From the NCBI RefSeq assembly GCF_024129865.1, contig NZ_JAMYFE010000091.1, positions 1 through 50,110 of the forward strand: a stretch of DNA of 50,110 nucleotides, in the 5' to 3' direction. Shown here piece by piece: positions 8,362-16,783 of the stretch (position 1 is the stretch's first letter; each line of letters starts with the position of its first letter). The notes below the pieces were generated by a model. It had not been told where the DNA came from. It searched no databases and saw only the letters and a list, made by a program, of their open reading frames with translations. The position numbers and the translations under genes were made by a program. Source of the stretch: Stieleria tagensis (GTDB taxonomy: Bacteria; Planctomycetota; Planctomycetia; Pirellulales; Pirellulaceae).

Positions 8362-8495
8362 CAGCTGCGGATCACGCCGGCGGCGATTCTGTCGCGGACC
8401 CGAATTGGGCCTCGCGATTCGCAGCCCCCCTTTACCCATGATTGCCGCATCCGGTCTGAACCGACGCGGTCGTCGACGCAGGAGAACTACGTTTC

Positions 8496-9104
8496 ATGGC
8501 ACGTTACACTGGCCCCAAAGCACGCGTAAACCGTCGTCTTGGCACCCTGATTTACGAAACAGCCGGCGCGGTCCGGGCGCTTGATCGCCGCAACACTCCG
8601 CCCGGGATGCACGTCCGCGGTCGTCGTCCGAGTAACTACGGGGCGGCATTGCAGGAAAAGCAAAAGATCAAACATTATTATGGGTTGGGCGAGCGTCAGC
8701 TGCGTCGCTACTTTGAAGCCGTCGGCCGTAAATCGGGTAACACCGGTGAATTGTTGTTGCTGATGTGCGAGCGTCGTTTGGACAACATCGTTCGTCGTGT
8801 CGGATTCACCAAGACTCGTCCCCAAGCGCGTCAGGGCATCGCCCACGGCCATTTTCTGGTCAACGGTGCCAAGGTCGATAAACCCAGCTACATCGTGCGT
8901 CCGGGTGACATCATCGAAGTCCGCGGCCGCGAGAATCTGAAGAACGTTTACCGTGGCGTGATCGCCAATGCGACTCCCGACGCGTTGGATTGGGTTTCTT
9001 TCGACAGCGAAAATCTGAAAGCGACCATGTTGGGTCTGCCCGGAACCAGCGACATCAGCCTGCCGGTCGACGCCAACGCCGTCGTCGAATTTTTGTCGCG
9101 TTAA
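8496..9104 (+). CDS. rpsD: 30S ribosomal protein S4
   Basis: A complete 202-residue S4, the primary 16S rRNA-binding protein that nucleates assembly of the 30S body. The N-terminus MARYTGPKARVNRRLG lacks the zinc-binding cysteines seen in some S4 forms, so this is the zinc-independent type. The S4 RNA-binding domain starts near residue 93 (RRLDNIVRRVGF, then ARQGIAHGHFLVNG and GDIIEVR). AGGAG lies about 12 bases before the ATG. It is not in the usual alpha-operon with rpoA, rpsK and rpsM, and a strong terminator follows, so it is transcribed alone or with little else. Confidence 0.98.
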   Translation: MARYTGPKARVNRRLGTLIYETAGAVRALDRRNTPPGMHVRGRRPSNYGAALQEKQKIKHYYGLGERQLRRYFEAVGRKSGNTGELLLLMCERRLDNIVRRVGFTKTRPQARQGIAHGHFLVNGAKVDKPSYIVRPGDIIEVRGRENLKNVYRGVIANATPDALDWVSFDSENLKATMLGLPGTSDISLPVDANAVVEFLSR

Positions 9105-9182
9105 CGCGAACCTGCACGATGCATTCGGCTACGCTCCGCTATGGGCGTGGCCGATTTGCTAATACAATCGGACTATCCGCCG

Positions 9183-9209
9183 CGGACGCTTCGGCGTCCG
9201 TTGTTTTTT
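9183..9209 (+). terminator. Intrinsic terminator after rpsD
   Basis: CGGACGC (9183-9189), loop TTCG, GCGTCCG (9194-9200), then TTGTTTTTT. A 7-bp GC-rich stem with a stable UUCG tetraloop and a U-tract is a textbook Rho-independent terminator. It lies 78 bases after the rpsD stop and before lpd, so the two genes are separate transcription units. Confidence 0.9.
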
Positions 9210-9267
9210 GGGGGCGGATCGAAACGTCAACGAGCTTTCCATCCACGCGAATCGAAGATAGAAATCC

Positions 9268-10710
9268 ATGCATTGTCCCATTGTTGTCTTGGGCGGTGGG
9301 CCCGGTGGTTACGCAGCCGCTTTCTTAGCCGCCGACGAAGGGCTGGACGTTACGATCATCGAAGCCGAACCGCGTCTGGGTGGGACGTGCTTGTTGCGCG
9401 GTTGCATCCCCAGCAAAGCTTTGTTGCACGTTGCCAAGGTCATCCATGAAGTCGACGACCTGAAGAACAAATGGGGAGTCGAGTATCCCGGTCCGCCGAC
9501 GATCGATATCGACAAAGTTCGCGCGCAGAAGGACCAAGTGATTTCGAACCTGACCGGCGGTCTGGGGAACTTGGCCAAACGTCGCAAAGTGACCGTGATC
9601 CAAGCCCGTGGCTCGTTTATCGATTCCACCACGCTGCAGCTCGAAGGCGATCACGAGTCGATTCCTGTCGGCAACCAAATCACATTCGACCACTGCATCT
9701 TGGCCACTGGCAGCGTTCCCGCGATGCCGCCGGCTTTTAATATCGGCAGCGACCGTGTGATGGACAGCACCGGGGCGCTGGCATTGAAAGACATCCCGGA
9801 AACCATGTTGGTCGTCGGTGGCGGTTACATCGGTTTGGAAATGGGCAGCGTCTATGCCCAATTGGGTTCCAAGGTCACGGTGGTCGAGCTAGCCGAAGGC
9901 CTGTTGCCCGGTGCCGACCGCGACTTGGTCAAACCGCTCGCCAAACGAATCGACAAACTGTGCGAAGGCCGCGTGCTGATCAACACCAAAGTCGGTTCGA
10001 TGACCGAGGTCGGTGACAAGATCGAAGTCACGTTTGAGGGTCCGAGTCATTTCGGGCACGAACAATTCGATCGCGTTTTGGTCAGCATCGGTCGGCGGCC
10101 GGTCACCCGCGGGCTGGGACTGGAAAATACCTCTGTCGTCGTCAACGCCCGGGGATTTGTCGAATGTGATTCCCAACAACGCACCGCCGATCCCCACATC
10201 ATGGCGATCGGTGACGTTGCCGGTGATCCGATGTTGGCGCACAAAGCGACCCACGAAGGCCGCGTTGCTGCCGAAGTCTTGGCGGGCAAGGCATCCAGTT
10301 TCGACAAGAAAGCGATCCCGGCGGTTGTCTTCACAGACCCCGAAATCGCCTGGGCCGGCCTGACCGAAACCGAAGCCAAGCGCGATGGCATTCAAGTCGA
10401 AGTCGAAGTCTATCCCTGGGCGGCCAGCGGGCGGGCACAGGCACTGGGCATCACCGATGGATTGACCAAGTGGCTGATCGATCCTGAAACTCATCGCGTG
10501 GTCGGCTGTGGAATCGTCGGTTCGGGCGCCGGCGAATTGATCGCCGAAGCCGTGTTGGCGATCGAGATGGGATGTGAAATACATGACATCACCGAAAGCG
10601 TTCACGCGCACCCGACGCTCAGCGAAACGTTGATGAACGCCGGCGAGGTCCACTTTGGCACCGCCACTGAAATTTACAAACCCAAGCGAAAGCCGGCGCC
10701 GACGACTTAG
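9268..10710 (+). CDS. lpd: Dihydrolipoyl dehydrogenase
   Basis: A 480-residue flavoprotein that reoxidises dihydrolipoamide with NAD+, the E3 subunit of 2-oxoacid dehydrogenase complexes or of the glycine cleavage system. The FAD-binding GGGPGGYAAA starts at residue 9. The redox-active disulfide is Cys41-Cys46 in GGTCLLRGCIPSK. The NAD-binding motif GGGYIGLEMGSVYAQLGS is central, and the second FAD motif GDVAGDPMLAHKA follows. The C-terminal HAHPTLSE (His446, His448) supplies the catalytic base at the dimer interface. All key residues are present. No E1 or E2 gene is nearby, so the complex that it serves cannot be read from context. Confidence 0.95.
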   Translation: MHCPIVVLGGGPGGYAAAFLAADEGLDVTIIEAEPRLGGTCLLRGCIPSKALLHVAKVIHEVDDLKNKWGVEYPGPPTIDIDKVRAQKDQVISNLTGGLGNLAKRRKVTVIQARGSFIDSTTLQLEGDHESIPVGNQITFDHCILATGSVPAMPPAFNIGSDRVMDSTGALALKDIPETMLVVGGGYIGLEMGSVYAQLGSKVTVVELAEGLLPGADRDLVKPLAKRIDKLCEGRVLINTKVGSMTEVGDKIEVTFEGPSHFGHEQFDRVLVSIGRRPVTRGLGLENTSVVVNARGFVECDSQQRTADPHIMAIGDVAGDPMLAHKATHEGRVAAEVLAGKASSFDKKAIPAVVFTDPEIAWAGLTETEAKRDGIQVEVEVYPWAASGRAQALGITDGLTKWLIDPETHRVVGCGIVGSGAGELIAEAVLAIEMGCEIHDITESVHAHPTLSETLMNAGEVHFGTATEIYKPKRKPAPTT

Positions 10711-10799
10711 TTCCTGTCTATTTGCCCGCTGTCCACTGCGTTCAGCGGGTCACCGTAGACCACTCGCCGGCGACGCCCGTTCAAACGAAGCCCACTGTT

Positions 10800-12209
10800 A
10801 TGACACACCGCGTCTACATCCATACCGTCGGCTGCCAGATGAATGTCTTGGACAGCGAGATGGTCATCGCTGACCTGAAACGTCACGGCTACACCGTCGT
10901 CGACACACCGCAGGAAGCCGATTGCGTGCTGTACAACACCTGCAGCGTGCGCGAGCATGCCGAGGAAAAAATCTATAGCGCGCTGGGCAAGATCCGCGAG
11001 TCCAAGAAAGCCAATCCGGACAAACTGATCGGTGTGATGGGCTGCATGGCTCAGAAAGACCAGGAGATCATTTTCAAGCGTGCGCCGTACGTGGACATGG
11101 TGGTCGGTCCCGGCCAACTGCACGCGATCCCTGAACTGTTGACCAAAATTCGTGATGGCGAAGGACGTCAGATGGCGGTGTCGTTGGGCCGCAAAGACGA
11201 CAAGCAAGCCGTCGTCGCACGCAGTCACGAAACATTCGACCCGCTGCGTGACCCGAGCATGCGGCCGACACCGTTCCAGGCCTACCTGCGAATCCAAATC
11301 GGCTGTGACAAATTCTGTACGTATTGCGTGGTGCCCAACACCCGCGGTCCCGAGCAAGGACGTGTGCCACAGCAGATCGTGTCCGAAGCCCGTCTGTTGG
11401 CCGAGCAGGGCTGTCGTGAGATCACACTGCTTGGACAAACGGTCAACAGTTACAAGTACAACGCCGACGGCGAAACGACTGACATGACGTCGCTGTTGGA
11501 AATGTTACACGAGGTCGACGGGATCGAGCGGATCAAGTTCGTCACGAACTATCCCAAAGACATGACTGAGCGGTTGTTGATCGCCGTCCGTGATCTGCCC
11601 AAGGTGTCACCGTATCTGCATGTGCCCGCCCAAAGCGGTAGCGATGTGGTGTTGAAACGAATGAAACGCGGTTACACGATCGCCGAATACATGGAAATGT
11701 TCGAGCGGATCGAACACATTTTGCCCGACGCCGCGGTCAGCAGCGATTTCATCGTCGGATTTTGTGGTGAAACCGAAGAAGACTTTCAGCAGTCGATCGA
11801 TTTGATCGAACGCTGTCGTTTCAAAAATAGCTTTATCTTCCAATACAGTGTCCGCCCTGGGACCAAGGCATCCGAGCGTTTGCAAGACGATGTGCCGCGA
11901 GAGGTCAAAGCCGATCGCAACCATCGCTTGCTAGACGTCCAGAATCGCATCGCCAAAGAAGAGAACGCCAAACTGGTTGGGCAAGACGTTCAGGTGTTGG
12001 TTGAGGGCCCCAGCAAGAAAGCCGATCAAAGCGATCCGGACGCAATGGTTCTGCAAATGACCGGCCGGACGCATTGTGACCGGATCGTTGTGTTTGACGG
12101 CAATCGTCGCCAAGCGGGCCAAATGCTGGACGTTCATGTCGACGACGTCAGCAGCCACACCCTGATCGGCCGCGTCAAAACCGTCGATGTGGTTTCAATT
12201 GGGCTCTAG
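10800..12209 (+). CDS. miaB: tRNA-2-methylthio-N6-dimethylallyladenosine synthase MiaB
   Basis: A 469-residue radical SAM methylthiotransferase that adds a methylthio group to i6A37 of tRNAs reading UNN codons. The N-terminal UPF0004 domain carries the auxiliary cluster ligands Cys12 (GCQMN), Cys48 (NTCSVREHAEEK) and Cys82 (GCMAQ). The radical SAM cluster is CxxxCxxC at Cys169, Cys173 and Cys176 (GCDKFCTYCVVPNTRG). The C-terminal TRAM domain runs from about residue 400 (VQVLVEGPSKKA). The start at 10800 begins directly with MTHRVYIHTVGCQMN as in the family; an upstream in-frame ATG at 10722 lacks support. It lies 89 bases after lpd and 52 before the first M16 gene. Confidence 0.96.
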   Translation: MTHRVYIHTVGCQMNVLDSEMVIADLKRHGYTVVDTPQEADCVLYNTCSVREHAEEKIYSALGKIRESKKANPDKLIGVMGCMAQKDQEIIFKRAPYVDMVVGPGQLHAIPELLTKIRDGEGRQMAVSLGRKDDKQAVVARSHETFDPLRDPSMRPTPFQAYLRIQIGCDKFCTYCVVPNTRGPEQGRVPQQIVSEARLLAEQGCREITLLGQTVNSYKYNADGETTDMTSLLEMLHEVDGIERIKFVTNYPKDMTERLLIAVRDLPKVSPYLHVPAQSGSDVVLKRMKRGYTIAEYMEMFERIEHILPDAAVSSDFIVGFCGETEEDFQQSIDLIERCRFKNSFIFQYSVRPGTKASERLQDDVPREVKADRNHRLLDVQNRIAKEENAKLVGQDVQVLVEGPSKKADQSDPDAMVLQMTGRTHCDRIVVFDGNRRQAGQMLDVHVDDVSSHTLIGRVKTVDVVSIGL

Positions 12210-12261
12210 CGAGCGAAGTTTCTGTCGACTCGCGCCCCATCTCCCTTTAACGAATTCCTAC

Positions 12262-13512
12262 ATGCCTATCCCTGCAACTTCTGTCGCGGGCGACATCACC
12301 ACCCACACCATGTCCAATGGCATGACTGTGTTGGTCCAGCCGATGCCCTGGCTGCGGACCGCCGCATTCACCCTGTCGTTACGAGGCGGGATCGAATATG
12401 AATCCAGCCCTGCGGCGGGATTGGCATCGATGGTTTGCGAGATGGTGCAGCGCGGTGCCGGCCACTACAGCAGTCGCGATTTAGTCGCCGTGCAAGATAA
12501 CTTGGGCATGGATCGAAACAGTGGCGTTTCGACCGCCACGGTCTCGTTCGGATCGGCCATGCCGACCGAATCCTTCAGTGAGGCGCTGAAGCTGTATAGC
12601 GACATCGTCCGCCGACCGCACCTGCCGGCCGACCAGTTCGATGACGCGCGGATGATGATGATCCAAGAACTGCGTGCGATCGAGGATGAACCGACCCAGC
12701 GGGTGATGCGACGTGTCCGTGAATTGCAGTATGGGTCGCGTTTGGGACGCGGCAATCAGGGCACCTGCGAATCGCTGTCGGCACTGACCAGCCAAGACGT
12801 CCAAGATTTTTATCAAGCCAATTACCATGCCGGCGGATCGATTTTGACCGTCGCCGGATGCGTCGATCCAGCCGCGGTGGTGGAGCAAATCGAAGCTGTG
12901 TTTGGTGATTGGAAATCCAATCCGGTGCCCGCAGCGCCGACGCCGGACGGCCATCCGGCTTATGAACATCTGGAAGCCGACAGTAGCCAAACACACATCG
13001 CGTTTGCGTTCCCGAGCATCCAGTATGGGCATCCCGATTACTTTCGCATGCGTGCCGGTGTCGGCATCCTAAGCGATGGGATGAGCAGCCGATTGTTCGA
13101 CCGCGTCCGCGAAAAACGGGGACTGTGTTACACCGTCTCGGCAAGCTGTCATTCGTTGGTCAACGCCGGTGGGATCTTTGGCTATGCCGGCACCACTCCG
13201 GCGCGAGCCCAAGAAACCTTGGACGTGACACTCGGCGAAATCAAAAACCTGCCCGTGGATTTGGAGCAGAGTGAACTGGATCGATGGAAGGTCCGCATCG
13301 AAAGCGGCTTGATCATGGAACAAGAATCCAGTGCCTCTCGCGCCAGTTCGCTGGCCAGTGATTTCCTGCAGATCGGCCGCGCTCTGACGACCGAAGAACT
13401 CAGCGAGATCATTCAGTCGTTGACGCTCGACGATGTCAAAGATTACTGGGAAACCCATCCGCCGGCGGATTATCGAATCGTGACCCTGGGACCGGAAAAA
13501 TTATCGGTTTGA
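12262..13512 (+). CDS. M16 family peptidase subunit lacking the zinc site
   Basis: A 416-residue M16-fold protein (LuxS/MPP-like). Where active members have HxxEH, this one has SMVCE (residues 56-60, in GLASMVCEMV), so it cannot bind the catalytic zinc. It keeps the Arg-x6-Tyr pair (Arg283 and Tyr290 in RVREKRGLCYTVS) that contacts substrate in the C-terminal half of M16 enzymes. The next gene shows the opposite pattern. By analogy with mitochondrial processing peptidase and bacterial M16B heterodimers, this is the non-catalytic subunit. The start is the ATG at 12262; an earlier in-frame ATG at 12187 overlaps the end of miaB and is unlikely. No signal peptide is seen, so it is probably cytoplasmic. 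Confidence 0.9.
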   Translation: MPIPATSVAGDITTHTMSNGMTVLVQPMPWLRTAAFTLSLRGGIEYESSPAAGLASMVCEMVQRGAGHYSSRDLVAVQDNLGMDRNSGVSTATVSFGSAMPTESFSEALKLYSDIVRRPHLPADQFDDARMMMIQELRAIEDEPTQRVMRRVRELQYGSRLGRGNQGTCESLSALTSQDVQDFYQANYHAGGSILTVAGCVDPAAVVEQIEAVFGDWKSNPVPAAPTPDGHPAYEHLEADSSQTHIAFAFPSIQYGHPDYFRMRAGVGILSDGMSSRLFDRVREKRGLCYTVSASCHSLVNAGGIFGYAGTTPARAQETLDVTLGEIKNLPVDLEQSELDRWKVRIESGLIMEQESSASRASSLASDFLQIGRALTTEELSEIIQSLTLDDVKDYWETHPPADYRIVTLGPEKLSV

Positions 13513-13535
13513 CCAGCCGACGTTAACAAACAAAT

Positions 13536-14774
13536 ATGCCTGAATTCAAACACGCTACGCTTTCGAGCGGTCTGCGGATCGTTGCCGAAACAGACTCCCG
13601 CAGCTACTCGATGTCGCTCGGGTATTTCGTCCGCGCCGGTGCACGCAACGAGCTTGACCCGCAATCAGGGCTCAGCCATTTCCTGGAACACATGATGTTC
13701 AAAGGAACGGCACGTCGCAGCGCCGAAGACGTCAACCGCGAACTGGACGAACTCGGTGGCCAGTCCAACGCGTACACCTCGGAAGAGCAAACCGTCTATT
13801 ACGCAACGGTGCTGCCCAAATTCCAAGACCGAATCGTTGATCTGTTGACCGACATGATGTCACCGGAATTGGACGAAAGCGAATTTGAGACCGAGCGCAA
13901 AGTGATTTTGGAAGAGATCGCCAAGTACGAAGATCAGCCGCCGTTTGGCGGGTTCGAACGCGCGATGGAGATTCATTTTTCACCGCGTGGACTAGGCCGC
14001 CGCGTGTTGGGGACCAGCGAATCGATCGAAGCCATGACGGCCGCGCGAATGAAGGACTACTTTCGCTCGCGCTATCGTCCCGAAAACATCGTGCTCGCTG
14101 CGACCGGCAACGTCGACTTTGATTCATTGGTCGCCGAAATCGAACAGCGGACGGCGCACTGGTCGGATCGCTGTGCGAGCGAGTCGTTGTCCCCGGATGA
14201 TCTGGATCGCCTGCCCGAAGGCATCGAAATGAATCCTCGAGTCGCGATCCCGGATGCCGCTCAAGCCTATTTGATTCGAATCGCCGAGGGTCCCACCTCG
14301 GGCAGCAAGCAGCGCTACGCCGCCCGTCTATTGGCATCGGTTTTGGGTGATGAGGGCGGCAGTCGGTTGTTCTGGGAATTGATCGACACCGGTCGCGCCG
14401 AAGTCGCGACCTGCTGGCCGCAGGAGTTCAGTGACCAAGGTGCCTGGTTCACCTACCTGGTCTGTGCCCCAGACGACATGCAATCCAATCGTCGGTTCGT
14501 TGACCAGATCATCCAGCAAATCGTCGATGATGGTGTGAAGCCCGATGAACTGAGCCAAGCGATCAACAAGACCACCGCCGGCTACATCATGCAGAGCGAA
14601 CGGCCGAGCAATCGCCTGTTCAGCGTCGGCAGTCGTTTCCTGATGCACAACGACTACGTCGACCTGGACCAGTCATTGGCCAATATCCGCGCGGTCGATC
14701 AAGCCGCGATCGCTGAGATCGCTCAGCGCTATCTGGGGACCGATGCGACAGAAGTCTTGGCGACCGCTGAGTGA
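13536..14774 (+). CDS. M16 family zinc metallopeptidase, catalytic subunit
   Basis: A 412-residue M16 peptidase. The inverted zinc motif HFLEH lies at residues 48-52 in SHFLEHMMFKGT, and the third ligand is a Glu near 127 (ERKVILEEIAKYED), the expected 75 or so residues later. The C-terminal half, at GGSRLFWELIDTGRAEVATC, lacks the Arg-x6-Tyr pair of its neighbour. Together the two genes supply one full active site, which fits a heterodimer. It begins 23 bases after the stop of the first subunit. M16B enzymes degrade or process peptides inside a closed chamber; the substrate is unknown. It ends 14 bases before a convergent gene, with only a short GTGA/TCAC repeat between. Confidence 0.94.
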   Translation: MPEFKHATLSSGLRIVAETDSRSYSMSLGYFVRAGARNELDPQSGLSHFLEHMMFKGTARRSAEDVNRELDELGGQSNAYTSEEQTVYYATVLPKFQDRIVDLLTDMMSPELDESEFETERKVILEEIAKYEDQPPFGGFERAMEIHFSPRGLGRRVLGTSESIEAMTAARMKDYFRSRYRPENIVLAATGNVDFDSLVAEIEQRTAHWSDRCASESLSPDDLDRLPEGIEMNPRVAIPDAAQAYLIRIAEGPTSGSKQRYAARLLASVLGDEGGSRLFWELIDTGRAEVATCWPQEFSDQGAWFTYLVCAPDDMQSNRRFVDQIIQQIVDDGVKPDELSQAINKTTAGYIMQSERPSNRLFSVGSRFLMHNDYVDLDQSLANIRAVDQAAIAEIAQRYLGTDATEVLATAE

Positions 14775-14788
14775 AACGCGGTGATCAG

Positions 14789-16780
14789 TCACTGCAGGAT
14801 TTGATCAAACACCCGCGAGAATGTTTCGCCGGCCCGTTGGGCGCCAAATTCAGTCAGGTGATCGTCGTCGAGATACAAACACTCGTTGCCGATCAATACC
14901 AGTGCGGTCGATTCGGATTCGTACAGCGGTTGCAAATCCAAGTACTGGACGTTTGGAATCGATCGCGCGAGTCGGCGAACCAGCGCGGTTGAATCGCGAA
15001 TCTTGGGACTGAGGGCGCGTGGCAGGTACTGGTTTTCCTGGGTCGGAGCGATGCCGCTGGATGCCAGGTAGTCGATGGCATTTTGGTCACCGATTCGCAA
15101 TTCCGGAGTGGCACCGATCAGCAACACCTGGTCACTATTGTCGGCGACAAATTGAATAAACTCCGGCAATCGCTCGGGGTCACGCCACGACCAGCGCATC
15201 GCGACAATCGTCAGCTTTGGTTTCCATCGCCGTAGTTGTTTAATTCGGGCCATGTCATAGCGTTGTTTGTTCGACAGACCCTTTGAGTCCAGATCGGCTG
15301 CATCGACAGAGTATTCAAGGGGGACCGGATCCATCCCGTTGATCGCCCACACGGCGAGCGATTGATCGCGTTGGCGGATTTGATCGGCGATCAGGTGCGC
15401 CCACATGGTGGCATGGGAATCGCCAAACAAAACCACCTGTGGCGACCCATCGGTGCCCAGCAAGATGCCGTGCTCGATGCCAGCGTCGCTGGCGCCGTCG
15501 CGTTGTGGCACGCGAACATCAGCCATGATCTGTTGGTACCACTGACCGGAAGTGTCTGTTTTCACTGCGTTGTAGTAACTGCCGTACCAAACCGGCGTGG
15601 CAAACAGATCGCGATCGATGGTCGGTGTCGGCCGTGGGAACAGCCCCAAAATTGCCACTGCTGCTACGACGGCAAACCCCGCGGCGATCCAGCGGACCAC
15701 ACCTGGTCGACGACGTGTCGGTTGTTCGATCAAGTGGTACGACGCCATCGCCGCGACAAATCCGGCCAGCCCAACCGACCACGGTGAAAAATAGAATCCG
15801 GCAAGATCGTTGATCACAATCAGGGGCCAATGCCACATGTACCAGGAATAGGAAATGCAACCGACGTAGACCAGTGCCGGTAACGCCAACCAGCGTGAGG
15901 GATGGTTGGGTGGGACGGCTGGACCCGATTGATCTGAACCGGATTGATCATTGGTCAACATCAGAATCGTGCCCACCACGACAGTGATCATGCCAATCAT
16001 CGAGGATTGGTTGTGTGTTGAGAAAAAATAGGGCGTGATGATCATCGCCAGCGCCACAGCGCCAGCCACATTGCCGGACAGCAATCCGCGAACGTCCAGA
16101 TCAGCAGCGGTTTTAGGGCGCTGGCTAGGCGGGCGACTGACGATCGATGCCAGGATTCCGCCACCTGTCAGTTCCCAGGCTCGCGTGGGCAGCAAGTAAA
16201 ACGCTGCCGGCTGGCTGACCGCCGAGACGATCGAATAGGCCAGGCCACTGATCACCGCCAGCGCGATCAAGAACCCTGTCATCCGCTGCGGCCAATAGCG
16301 GTGAACCAACGCCAGCAACAAGGGATAGATCAGATAGAACTGTTCTTCGACCGACAGTGACCATAGATGCAACAGGCTGGTGCTGGATGCCGCGGGGCCC
16401 CAATAGTCGCCCAGCGTGCTGAGCACAAAAAAATTGAACACCGACAGCAGCGACGCCAAGGACTGTTTGGCTACAAAAACAAATTGGGCCTGAGTGAACC
16501 AGATCCAGGCGCTCAGCAAACAGAACGCAACGACAGCCAAGATCACCGGTGCCAATCGACGCAGGCGGCGAAGAAAGAAGTCCCGCATGCGAAATTTTTC
16601 GTTGGCCAGATCTCGCAGCAGAACGCGTGTGATCAGATAACCCGAAATCACAAAGAACACGTCGACGCCTAGGTAGCCGCCGGGTAACAGCGCCGGGTTC
16701 AAATGAAACAGGACCACCGGAACAATGGCAATCGCCCGCAACCCATCGATGGCCGGGCGGTATTCCAGTGCCGCACGCAT
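14789..16780 (-). CDS. Membrane acyltransferase 3 with C-terminal SGNH domain (OafA-like)
   Basis: A 663-residue protein of the OafA/YrhL type, which moves acyl (often acetyl) groups from the cytoplasm onto surface polysaccharides. The N-terminal half starts with YRPAIDGLRAIAI and VVLFHLNPALLPGGYLGVDV, the family signature, and contains about ten hydrophobic segments to residue 380. The C-terminal half (about 400-663) is a periplasmic SGNH hydrolase-like domain with the block I motif VLFGDSHATMW and a DDHLTEFGA segment that supplies the Asp-x-x-His pair. Both halves look intact. Its ATG lies three bases after the stop of the phosphatase-family gene, so it is the last gene of that operon. The polymer substrate is unknown. 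Confidence 0.92.
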   Translation of the reverse strand: MRAALEYRPAIDGLRAIAIVPVVLFHLNPALLPGGYLGVDVFFVISGYLITRVLLRDLANEKFRMRDFFLRRLRRLAPVILAVVAFCLLSAWIWFTQAQFVFVAKQSLASLLSVFNFFVLSTLGDYWGPAASSTSLLHLWSLSVEEQFYLIYPLLLALVHRYWPQRMTGFLIALAVISGLAYSIVSAVSQPAAFYLLPTRAWELTGGGILASIVSRPPSQRPKTAADLDVRGLLSGNVAGAVALAMIITPYFFSTHNQSSMIGMITVVVGTILMLTNDQSGSDQSGPAVPPNHPSRWLALPALVYVGCISYSWYMWHWPLIVINDLAGFYFSPWSVGLAGFVAAMASYHLIEQPTRRRPGVVRWIAAGFAVVAAVAILGLFPRPTPTIDRDLFATPVWYGSYYNAVKTDTSGQWYQQIMADVRVPQRDGASDAGIEHGILLGTDGSPQVVLFGDSHATMWAHLIADQIRQRDQSLAVWAINGMDPVPLEYSVDAADLDSKGLSNKQRYDMARIKQLRRWKPKLTIVAMRWSWRDPERLPEFIQFVADNSDQVLLIGATPELRIGDQNAIDYLASSGIAPTQENQYLPRALSPKIRDSTALVRRLARSIPNVQYLDLQPLYESESTALVLIGNECLYLDDDHLTEFGAQRAGETFSRVFDQILQ

Positions 16781-16783
16781 CGC

